Below are positions 52,741 to 61,844 of a stretch of 64,000 bases of DNA, in pieces (position 1 is the first letter of the stretch; each line of letters opens with the position of its first letter). The stretch comes from Fasciola hepatica. Taxonomy: Eukaryota > Platyhelminthes > Trematoda > Plagiorchiida > Fasciolidae. The position numbers and the translations under genes were made by a program. The DNA lies in assembly GCA_948099385.1 (NCBI GenBank), contig CANUEZ040000062.1:2232001-2296000 (forward strand), given 5' to 3'. The notes under the pieces were generated by a model. It was not told the DNA's origin. It searched no databases and was given only the letters and a program-made list of their open reading frames with translations.

Positions 52741-53619
52741 CAAGTCGGAACCCCCAGACAAAAAGCACTTGACTTATTGTATACTTCTAAGGTCAGAACT
52801 ACGTGTAGCCGGGTTGGGTTCATGGGAGTCAAGATATGGAGGAGGAATTGGGGATGCTCAAGAGTTTGCGGTGAGCCGGTGATTTAGATCTTCTACTTTG
52901 AGGTTCAGCTGGGGCTTGGCATATCACAACTGCTTTAGGGCTTTCAACATCTCACAGCATTTCTTGTTACCCAGTACTGTGATCGCTAGCACACAATTCT
53001 AACATTGCTATTCTGTTCTGATGAGTCTGTATAGATTTTTTACTGCATGACGCACGTAGATTTGCAAGCCCTTTGCTTAGCTCTACGGAACCTCTTCAAG
53101 CGAGGATAGCAGAACCCATCGAGTCAAACATAAAAGGTTTCAACAGACAGACACAATTAGTAGAAAAACCTAATACAGTCTGTTAAGTGTTCACAGTAAG
53201 AGGACACATTGTGGAAAGGAAAATTAAAAACACTAGTTGCGCTGGCAGTTGATCCAAGCTTGTCTAGATTATCGGGAGTGTAAGTATGTTTGCAGAGAGT
53301 GTGCGAAGAGCACGCGACGTCAGTCAAAGAGTTCCTTTTGTTATCAACTTCAGGATAAAGAAGTGAAGAACAGTGATCAGAATTGCTACATGGAGTATCA
53401 TCTATACACAGCAAAAATTCTTGAGTAATGAATTGATACTGAGTCCGAAAGGGTACCGTAACGTGCTGAGAAGCGCAAACTATTTTCAGAAAACCCAAGT
53501 CAATTAAAACGGATAGGTCAAATCTGTCGGATTCTTTTGGTGTTAGACGCAAAGGAGGACCAAGATATGAAACGTAATAGTTGGAAAAGCTACCAAAGGG
53601 CTGTCTGGTATCGTCAGTG

Positions 53620-53676
<57 letters not shown>

Positions 53677-56600
53677 GGATTAAAAAAGACTGTCGGAAGG
53701 ATCCAAGACGTGGCTAACTGTGAGTAGCAATGCAATTGATCTACATCTTGTTGAACTGAAATGACAGATGAGAAGACCACACCGTTTGCGGTGGATGAAA
53801 CTAACTAATCTACCTTTACGGTTTCTTGGGTTCATAGGTCAAACTTTCGTGCAAAATCGTAACCATCAAAATGAATGAATGCACCGCCAATTTCTTTGTA
53901 CAACCAACTTTCCTGGCCTAGCATTGCCCCGACATTTTTCGATTCATGTGGAATAACGATATTCGATAATTTGTGAATTTTCCCCGAAAAGGTGTGTGTG
54001 TGTGCATGAAAATTTGAGGATAATTTTGACGGCATTGGTATTTTGGGAACAGGATGATGTTTAGGCGCAACGCGATGCATTCTTGAATGTTCGCGAACCT
54101 TGTGAAGAAAAGTTTTACAGTGATTTACGACTGCGTTAGAAAAATGCATGAAACTTGTTGCCTAGAGCAACGGAATGTGTGGAGTTACAAAAGGGTCTTT
54201 GTAAGGTAACGGCTGACCTTGAAAATTAGTTTAGTTTTGAGATTGGAAAAATGGAACAAAGATTTTTGATAAATCGCCAACTATGGACCTGTGGTAGTTA
54301 TGAGCACCTTAGGTATTCAAAGGCCAAGACAACCAGTGCTCGGGTATTTACTGGTTTCGCAGATGACAGCGTCTGGTTTCCTTGTACCGAGAATTTCTCC
54401 CTCAGTTTCAACAATATTATCCCTCTTTTTGTGGTAATAAAATAAAAGGAATATTCCAGTCGTTTCCCCTCATTTGACATCTTAACTATTGGTACCAGTG
54501 AATAGTCGCACCTTAGGAGGCTAGCTTGGGCGTTGCTAATAATTCCGCTCATCCTTTGACTGCTGGACACTAAATGGATAAAATTGATTACTTCTTGGGA
54601 TGGAACCCTAGGTGTTAGTAATTAATTCAAATTTGGTACTAAACAAGACCATCTCACAATATACAACGAATTCTGTTTACAGTATTTAGCGGATCCACTT
54701 GGAGCGGGGATTTTTGCACTTACTTTTATTACGGATTTCTTTTTTCCTGCAGAGGAAGCAACTGCAACAAAGTCAGACACAAACCATCAATTTGTCGGGG
54801 AATACCCAAGTACTTGGACTCATTAAAATGTTTCAGAAGTACTGTTTGAATCTGGTCTCAAACCGGATTTCCGAAAACGAAGTTCAGTTTTTTTCGAATA
54901 TACGGAAAGGTGATCTAACCAGGATGCTTATTTTTTCCGTTCATAAAAATAATTACTGGTGATTCCGATTGTGTACCATACGTGTGTATCCATAAAAAAA
55001 GTGCAAGTGTGCAGTGAATTTGTTGAGTAATTAAAAATTGTGTCGGTTCTGTGAAACACGTCGAAACCTTGAGCTTGCAAATCATAGCTTACTAACTGTG
55101 TTTAATTTCAGTGGCAGAAAACACAACGACCTACGAAAAGATTCACGTTGCAGTATGCAATCAAAGGCTCATATTGGAATCCATAAAGTCATCGCACCGT
55201 ACGACTGACTAATCCGACCTGTTAGAAATCATCAGGGTCGTATATTCGTCGAGCCGCGAGTGGAACCTGAACCCGGTGGCCTGGTAATGTGAGTTAACAC
55301 TAGGATATCGGGACTGACGAACGGCTTCATTTCATCACTGTACGACGAAGCATCCACAAGTTACTGGCTGTAGACGTGGAAAATTTGTCTTCATTTAGCT
55401 AAACGGGGCCAGCCTTGGTGTAGATTCCAAGTTAAATATGGAAATAATACGAAAGTAGTTGAAAGGATCACAGATATTAATCTGCAAGCTTCAACTTTCA
55501 AGACGACACCTGTCAAATATCAGTCTGGTTTGGAAATATCATCATAACCAGTAAAGCACAGCCTTTTTCATCAGGGCACATGAGGTTAGTCATATCCTTG
55601 AATTCTGATGAAGGAATAAAACTGTTTACAAAATTATTAATCGTGCCCTACCAACGTGTATGGAGCAGAAAGATAAAGCACCCCGGATTGGAATTTCTGT
55701 TGGGACTCGGTGGTATGCACTGCCGATAACTCCTTACAGGCTGGATGAGAAGGCTGTACAGTCCAGTACTTTTATGCTTTTCTTTCTATATTGTGGAATC
55801 ATTCATTTTGTACTTACTGGATGTGCTTAAGTGAAAGGGACTGGCGGTCTCCAGTTCGTGCAATGATGTCACATTGAAGTAAACCACTAAGCTTAAAAAC
55901 TTCAACATACTAATTTCTATGGTCCACCTTTCTGCTGTTTAACTTCCGCAGACCGTTTAATTCTACCAAACGGAACTGTGTGAATTGCACAGTTTTGCAC
56001 CGCAATACTGAGTGCTGCTTATCCAGTGAATCAATAAACAAACAAACAAATAATGCAGTCTATGGATATTTCATCCGTACTTCACGAATGCGTGCGTAGA
56101 TCGAGTTGTTCTTCACGCTCTGATCCCCTGGATCATGGATTCCCAACTGGAGGTGGTCGCACTCCCTGGGATGCTATCCCACATCCCAGGGGGAATGAAG
56201 CAATATTTTATTTGTAATAAGATAAAAAATTATTAAAAATTGCGTGCACTACTCTGGTCCGCGAGCAAAGCAGACTTCCTGTGCGTGCTTCCACGACATA
56301 TTCGAGAGCCTTCATGCATTTATAGACAGCAGTGAGTGAATAAGTGTATAATAAATCTAGCAACTTGACAACAAGCTAGATCGGTAAAAGCCTTGTCCGC
56401 GGTGTGAACGACAATAGGTGATAAATATGTGACAACTGCCTGAGGAAACTAGTATGATAAAGGAAGGTGTGAGAAAACAGAGGGACTGACAGATCACCTA
56501 TGATGGTCATGGCAACGATAACTGTTGCACAAGGTTACTTTTCTCGCAGTGTCCTCTTCAGTAATCAAATTTCTGTGACTCCTTACGTCACGAGCAATCG

Positions 56601-56702
56601 CCTTGTAGTCATCACGGACAAGAATCACTTAGTTCCTGCATGTTGTCACATTACCGAGTTTGTTTCACACTTACTCACTCACTGCTATCTACGGATGCAC
56701 AT
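52741..56702. other. No supported gene
   Basis: Apart from the TA repeat and a possible LINE remnant at 53157-53780, only short open frames occur. A small palindrome around the word CATCCCAGGG near 56170-56200 was noticed. Nothing else is recognised. Confidence 0.55.
53621..53676. repeat. (TA)n microsatellite
   Basis: About 56 bp of alternating TA with one TACATA interruption. It inflates a 207-codon minus-strand open frame (53157-53780) that is therefore not credible as a gene. Confidence 0.95.
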
Positions 56703-56715
56703 GTACTCTCATTTA
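56703..56715. repeat. PLE-1 target-site duplication, left copy
   Basis: GTACTCTCATTTA, perfect match to 61832-61844. Confidence 0.85.
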
Positions 56716-56836
56716 GAACAAAACAGCGTGGTGAACAAGCTCGGTTTCAGTTATTCGTACTCATACCAATACATAACATTAAATATGACTCAAACCAACA
56801 AAGGGGATGATTATCCAAATCTGTCTGTGCACGTGT
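56716..56836 (-). repeat. PLE-1 left inverted arm (copy of the 3' tail)
   Basis: Near-identical reverse complement of about 61687-61808. Both arms contain ACAAGCTCGGTTTCAGTTAT and ACTCAAACCAACAAAGGGGA when read in the same sense, which gives the two almost identical peptides seen on opposite strands. Confidence 0.9.
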
Positions 56837-57162
56837 AGTTTGGAACACACCTGCTCGACTTGCCTGTCAACTATCGACTGAACATAAGCAACGAACTTAT
56901 TCCTTTCTTCTGGGGTCAGCTCGTCCAGCACTTGACGCCACTTCACAAAATGAAGCTCCATTTCTGGCACGCGACTTGATATGGTATCTTTCTCGTTAAG
57001 CGCTTGGCGACGCAAAGACACAGTAGTGATGTTAATCCGATTTATCCTCAGAATAGTTTGATATTGTGCTGGACTAGCTGACCCCAGAAGAAAGGAATAA
57101 GTTCGTTGCTTATGTCCAGTCGATAGTTGACAGGCAAGTCGAGCAGGTGTGTGCCAAACTAC
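56835..57162. repeat. Head-to-head palindrome of the PLE-1 ORF start
   Basis: 56835-56931 is the reverse complement of 57066-57162 with three mismatches in 97 positions. Both encode LTPEERNKFVAYVQSIVDRQ in divergent directions. The minus-strand copy stays open (GAG) where the plus-strand copy has TAG. The 134-bp spacer extends the minus-strand frame (MELHFVKWRQ and upstream). Confidence 0.9.
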
Positions 57163-57935
57163 GGAAACGCGTCAACCCAAGAAAACCGGCTGGTGAGTTC
57201 CCTTCAGATCCGAAAAGATTGGTCCATAACTTGTCGTCTGTAAGTCTGGATAAGGCATTAATTAGGTGTTGTCGCTAGGACCAACATTTTGCTGTCCAAC
57301 CAGTAAAACCAAACAAATGGATATGGAGGTTGAATTTGAGAGCCTATTTGATCAACTATCCGGTCTCGTTCCGTCCTCCTCACAGGAGTTAGAGAAGCTC
57401 AAATCCACACTTGTGAACGCGTGTTATGAATATTGTGAAAATAGACCATCGACGAAAGGATTAGTAACTTTAAAACACCTGAACCATCTCAAAGAATTGC
57501 AGGCTAACAGAGGAATGATGTTGTCGAGACCAGATAAAGGAGCGGGCATTGTAATCCTTAATAAATCGGATTATATAGAGAAGATGAAGACGATATTGTA
57601 TGACGTCTCCAAGTTTTCAAAGACCTCAACTGAAAGGGATAGTACGATTCCTATGGAAAAGCCTATTTCCATGAGAGTGAAATCATTGAAACAGAAAGGT
57701 ATGATCAATGCGGTAACCTTCGAAAGGATACGATCAACTGGGACGACGATTCCTAGGTTGTACGGCCTACCGAAGGTACAAAGAAGGTGCCCCCTTGAGA
57801 CCAATTTTGGATATGTGCAACTCGCCGTATCACGCAGTAGCGAAATGGTTGGCTACATTGTTAGAACCAGTAAGAATCATGATTTCCAGACACAGCCTAC
57901 GAAACACATTTCATTTTGTAGAGACTGTGGGAAAT
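57066..57935 (+). pseudogene. PLE-1 reverse transcriptase, N-terminal half (broken)
   Basis: Plus-strand remnants: LTPEERNKFVAYVQSIVDRQ, VSLDKALIRC, then after a frameshift the open frame from 57266 with FESLFDQLSGLVPSSSQELE, KELQANRGMMLSRPDKGAGI and TTIPRLYGLPKV. A frameshift near 57785 moves RPILDMCNSPYHAVAKWLAT to another frame. There is also an early TAG near 57075. Replaced at 57936 by PLE-2. Confidence 0.85.
57924..57935. repeat. PLE-2 target-site duplication, left copy
   Basis: ACTGTGGGAAAT, perfect match to 60340-60351. Confidence 0.85.
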
Positions 57936-57962
57936 GTCGGAAAATTCCCAATGAACACATTT

Positions 57963-58308
57963 GGAGAACACAGTTTGGCGAACAAGCTCGTTTTCAGTGA
58001 TTCATAATCATGCCATTACATCACAATATATTACGACAAGTCAAAGGGTTGAACCAATTAGATAAATGGGAAGTGACAAAATTAATAATGAAAGGGGGGT
58101 GGGGGAGGGGAAGAAAACAAATGTAATCCGGGCTCAAATCAAAACCGGATGTGTATTGTTTTTCTCGTGTATTTTCAGTTTTCATCTGTTCTATGGACTG
58201 TTGTAGGGTGGACGGAGGGCCAGGGAAGCTTAAGGGCACATACAAATTGTTTTGAGCGCATAGAGGGGGGTTGTGGAGACGGATGCTGACGGCCTCAGCT
58301 GTGGCTAG
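57963..58308 (-). repeat. PLE-2 left inverted arm
   Basis: Near-identical reverse complement of 59993-60339, from GGAGAACACAG outward to CTAGCCAC inward, about 346 bp with a few mismatches and a one-base deletion in an A run. It includes a copy of the last ~45 ORF codons on the minus strand. Confidence 0.92.
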
Positions 58309-58366
58309 TAATCCTCTTGGTGACGGCTTAGCTGTATGGTATTGATAACATGTAAGAACAGTTCAT

Positions 58367-60127
58367 ATGCAACGATTAAGAGAACTGAAAAAGAATAGCG
58401 ATGTCATCATATCGAAGCCGGACAAGGGAACAGGTATAGTGCTTCTCAACAGGTCAGATTATATTGAGAAAATGGATACCATTTTGAATGAAACATCTAA
58501 ATTCACGAAAATGGTCACAGAAAAAGACAAGACACAACAAGTGGAGAAGTCTCTATCCAACTTGCTGCGACGTTTGAAACAAAGGGATATGACAGACTCG
58601 GCCACATTTGAACGGATACGCCCTACGGGAACAATCATTCCCAGATTGTACGGGTTACCGAAAACACATAAGAGTGGAGTCCCATTAAGACCTATCCTCG
58701 ACATGTGTAATTCACCATACCATGCGGTGGCTAAATGGTTGGCAAGGTTGCTGGAACCGGTAAGACAGGCAATGTCGAAGTACGGCCTCAAAAACACATT
58801 CGAATTCGTAAACTGCGTGAAAGACCTAAACGTGAAAGGCTGTCGGATGCTTTCATTAGACGTCAGTTCACTTTTTACCAGCGTCCCAATAGGTGAAACT
58901 ATCGATTACCTATGTGACTACATTGAAAGGAACACAATTGAGACAGGCATACCCCTAGAAGACCTGAAACAGTTGCTATTTTTCTGCACATATAACATTC
59001 AGTTTAAATTTAACAACCAGATTTATCGTCAAAAGGATGGGGTAGCAATGGGCTCCCCACTCGGACCACTACTTGCGGATGTCTTTATGGCAAAGTTAGA
59101 AAATGGCCCACTTGAATCTACAATCCAAAACTGCATTGTATACAAACGCTACGCAGATGACATTTTCTGTGTTATCAACTCATCAGAACACATAAGCCAG
59201 CTGTTGGACAGCTTTAACTCAGCTCACACAAATTTACGTTTCACAATAGAAATAGAGTCAGATAATACAATCGCCTTCCTTGACGTTCGGATGAACCGCC
59301 TTGAAGACGGCTCAATCAGCCGGTCGGTACATAGAAAAGCAACGTGGAATGGGCAATACATTCACTTCCACAGCTTCGTGCCTCTAAAGATTAAAAAGAA
59401 CCTAATTCGATGCATCACAAACAGGGCAAGAAGAATATGTTCGGAGGACACCGTTGAAGAAGAGCTGCAAACGGTGCGAACAACTTTCATCCAAAACGGC
59501 TACCCGGACCGGCTGGTTGAGAAGATAATGCGAGTTAAAGTGGAAACCCCAAGGAAGTTCGGGGTGGAAAGAAAGCCGATATACATAACTTTGCCATTCA
59601 AGGGTGATACGTTGGCAGAGACTGTGCAGAGAAGATTGTCAGGGGTAATCAGCAAAACGTTCTACGCAGCTAAACTCCGGGTTTTGTTCGAATCCCGGCC
59701 GGTAGTGCTTTTGCGGTTGAAAGACAAAGTGCCTGATTCTGCAGCCTCATTTTGTGTTTATTCATTCACTTGTTCCTGTGGAACAACGTATATCGGCCGC
59801 ACGACCAGGCGTTTGTCTGAACGCATCCACGAACACCACCCTGCATGGTTGAACACTGGAGCAGTTAAGTCACTCACTAGCGCTATCGTTTCACACCTTG
59901 CGCAGACTAATCACGCAGTAAACGTGGCTGAGGCCTTCCGTGCGCTGTATAAGGTTCGGGGTCGGCAATCAAGACCGGCAAAGTGTCGCATGCTAGCCAC
60001 AGCTGAGGCCGTCAGCATCCGTCTCCACAACCCCCCTCTATGCGCTCAAAAACAATTTGTATGTGCCCTTAAGCTTCCCTGGCCCTCCGTCCACCCTACA
60101 ACAGTCCATAGAACATATGAAAACTGA
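58367..60127 (+). CDS. PLE-2 reverse transcriptase with C-terminal GIY-YIG endonuclease (586 aa, N-truncated)
   Basis: Polyprotein of a canonical Penelope-like retroelement: the RT copies the element's RNA and the GIY-YIG nuclease nicks the target DNA. Visible motifs by residue: SKPDKGTGIVLL (16-27); PRLYGLPKTHKSGVPLRPIL (92-111); LSLDVSS with motif A Asp (~165); KDGVAMGSPLGPL (223-235, motif B); YADD (262-265, motif C); FLDVRMN (304-310); FTCSCGTTYIGRT (467-479); RIHEHHPAW (486-494); and a Glu in ATAEAVSI (~547) where GIY-YIG enzymes keep a metal-binding Glu. The frame is open from ~58349 after a TAA; the ATG at 58367 is simply the first. Comparison with PLE-1 shows that well over 100 N-terminal residues are missing, so it is probably not autonomous. 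Confidence 0.92.
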   Translation: MQRLRELKKNSDVIISKPDKGTGIVLLNRSDYIEKMDTILNETSKFTKMVTEKDKTQQVEKSLSNLLRRLKQRDMTDSATFERIRPTGTIIPRLYGLPKTHKSGVPLRPILDMCNSPYHAVAKWLARLLEPVRQAMSKYGLKNTFEFVNCVKDLNVKGCRMLSLDVSSLFTSVPIGETIDYLCDYIERNTIETGIPLEDLKQLLFFCTYNIQFKFNNQIYRQKDGVAMGSPLGPLLADVFMAKLENGPLESTIQNCIVYKRYADDIFCVINSSEHISQLLDSFNSAHTNLRFTIEIESDNTIAFLDVRMNRLEDGSISRSVHRKATWNGQYIHFHSFVPLKIKKNLIRCITNRARRICSEDTVEEELQTVRTTFIQNGYPDRLVEKIMRVKVETPRKFGVERKPIYITLPFKGDTLAETVQRRLSGVISKTFYAAKLRVLFESRPVVLLRLKDKVPDSAASFCVYSFTCSCGTTYIGRTTRRLSERIHEHHPAWLNTGAVKSLTSAIVSHLAQTNHAVNVAEAFRALYKVRGRQSRPAKCRMLATAEAVSIRLHNPPLCAQKQFVCALKLPWPSVHPTTVHRTYEN

Positions 60128-60339
60128 AAATACACGAGAAAAACAATACACATCCGGTTTTGATTTGAGCCCGGATTACATTTGTTTTCTTCCCCTCCCC
60201 CACCCCCCTTTCATTATTAATCTTGTCACTTCCCATTTATCTAATTGGTTCAACCCTTTGACTTGTCGTAATATATTGTGATGTAATGGCATGATTATGA
60301 ATCACTGAAAACGAGCTTGTTCGCCAAACTGTGTTCTCC
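59993..60339 (+). repeat. PLE-2 right arm (ORF end and 3' tail)
   Basis: The forward counterpart of 57963-58308. Contains the last ~45 codons of the RT/endonuclease ORF and ~212 bp of 3' untranslated tail. Confidence 0.92.
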
Positions 60340-60351
60340 ACTGTGGGAAAT
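60340..60351. repeat. PLE-2 target-site duplication, right copy
   Basis: ACTGTGGGAAAT. PLE-1 coding sequence continues directly after it. Confidence 0.85.
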
Positions 60352-61661
60352 CTAGACTTGGAAGGCAAGTAAATGATCTCGCTAGATGTTACCTCACCGT
60401 TCACCAAAGTCCCGATCGCCGAAATAATCAACTAACTATGTGAATACATGGAGGAGAACAGTACCGATCCGGGCATCTCGTTGGATGAACTGAAACACTT
60501 ACTATTTGTCTGCACTCATAATATCCAGTTTCAGTGTAACAGTGAAATATATCATCATAAGGACGGGGTGGCAATGGGATCACCTTTGGGACCCTTATTT
60601 GCTAATATTATTATGGAAAAACTTGAAAATATTCAACTCAAGTCAATAATTGATGGGTGCACCTTATACAAACAGTACGTGGACGATATCGTATGTTTAG
60701 TAGATACCAAAGTTGATCCAAATGTACTACTTAATAGATTTAATACAGCCCATCCAAATGTTCAATTCACTTTGGAATAAGAAAAAGTAAACAGTCTACC
60801 TTACTTAGATGTTTGTGTAAGCCGTCGAAGTGATTGTTCCGTTCAGTTGTCAGTGCATAGGAAAGCAACTTGGAACGGTCAGTACATTCATTTCCACAGC
60901 TTCGTACCACTCATAGTGAAGAGAAATCTACTGCGTTGCTTGAATAATAGAGCAAGGAAAATCTTCAGGGAAGACACAATAGAAAATGAACTTCTTTTTC
61001 TGAGGAGTGCTTTCTAGAAAACGGCTATCCTGAACGGTTCACTGACAAGACGATGCAACGACATGAAGATAGACCAAGACAGACAATAGTTGAAAAGAAA
61101 CCCGTGTATGCCCGTTTATCGTTCAAAGGAGATACGGAAACTGAAATTATTCAATGAAGACTGACAGGAGCTGTCGGTAGAACATTCGACGCTGCACAAT
61201 TACAAATTATGTTCCAGTTCAAACCAATCGTGTGCTTTCGACCGAAGGATAAAGTGCCAGATTCTGCAGCATCTTTTTATGTATATTCATTCACCTGTTC
61301 CTATGGAACCAGGTACGTTGACCGAACGATCAGACGCTTATCCGAACGCGTTCGTGAACACCACCCGGCTTGGTGGAACATTGGAGCAATTAAGACAATT
61401 ACAAGTGCTGTGTGTTTACACCTTGTTGAGTCAAACCACTCAGTGGAGGTGATAAACGCTTTTCGTACCATTTACAAAGTCCGGGGCAAGCAATCAAGAC
61501 TTGTCAAGTGCCGCATCTTAGCCACAGCCAAAGCCGTGAGCATTCCTCTCTACAATCCTCCCCTGTGCGCTCAGAAACAATTTTTGCAAGCACTTAAACT
61601 TCCATGGCCCACTTATTGTTCCCGAACACGTGTGCAACCACTCGAACATTCTTCGCTATGA
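60352..61661 (+). pseudogene. PLE-1 reverse transcriptase C-terminal half and GIY-YIG endonuclease (broken)
   Basis: Resumes with LDLEGK, a stop, then MISLDVTSPFTKVPIAEIIN (motif A, Asp kept), HKDGVAMGSPLGPLFANI (motif B), YKQYVDDIVCLVD (motif C, catalytic DD), RKATWNGQYIHFHSFVPLIV, then frameshifts. The endonuclease frame (61209-61661) reads FTCSYGTRYVDRTIRRLSER and VREHHPAWWN. Compared with PLE-2, a Cys (CSCG to CSYG) and the Gly of the YIG triad (YIGR to YVDR) are lost. Stops at about 60433, 60778 and 61015. Confidence 0.85.
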
Positions 61662-61686
61662 TCAATTTCACATGCGTACACACACA

Positions 61687-61808
61687 CACGTGCACAGACA
61701 GATTTGGATGATCATCCCCTTTGTTGGTTTGAGTCATATTTAATGTTATGTGTTGGTATGAGCACGAATAACTGAAACCGAGCTTGTTCATCACGCTGTT
61801 TTTGTTCT
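61687..61808 (+). repeat. PLE-1 right arm (3' tail)
   Basis: The element's own 3' untranslated end, following the endonuclease remnant. Reverse complement of 56716-56836. A further 23 bp (61809-61831) separates it from the target duplication. Confidence 0.9.
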
Positions 61809-61831
61809 CAGTGTGTTCTGTGGGATTCTTC

Positions 61832-61844
61832 GTACTCTCATTTA
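61832..61844. repeat. PLE-1 target-site duplication, right copy
   Basis: GTACTCTCATTTA, perfect match to 56703-56715. Bases on the far side of each copy differ. Confidence 0.85.

Larger units (their letters stand above)
57936..60339 (+). mobile_element. Penelope-like element PLE-2, inserted in PLE-1
   Basis: Bounded by a 12-bp direct repeat ACTGTGGGAAAT (57924-57935 and 60340-60351) taken from the PLE-1 RT gene. It consists of an inverted copy of its own 3' end (left), a 5'-truncated ORF of 586 codons, and the 3' end (right). It is younger than PLE-1 because it interrupts it, and its ORF is uninterrupted. Confidence 0.88.
56716..61831 (+). mobile_element. Penelope-like element PLE-1, interrupted by PLE-2
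   Basis: Bounded by a 13-bp direct repeat GTACTCTCATTTA (56703-56715 and 61832-61844), a target-site duplication. Inside: a left inverted copy of the 3' tail, a head-to-head palindrome of the start of the ORF, the N-terminal half of an RT gene (to 57935), the PLE-2 insertion (57936-60339), then the RT C-terminal half and the GIY-YIG endonuclease. Removing PLE-2 and one copy of its target repeat restores the RT gene order. Stops and frameshifts show it is dead. Confidence 0.85.

Noticed and set aside
53157..53780. 207-codon open frame on the minus strand
   Set aside because: Much of its length comes from a TA microsatellite translated as Tyr-Ile repeats; no domain and no start context. At most it may overlap a LINE relic.
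56779..57021. 80-codon minus-strand frame as an independent small gene
   Set aside because: It is the inverted start of the PLE-1 ORF fused to the inverted 3' tail.
58021..58245. 74-codon open frames on the minus strand (58021-58245) and plus strand (60057-60281) as a repeated gene
   Set aside because: They are the two arms of the PLE-2 inverted repeat, partly overlapping the RT ORF and its 3' tail.
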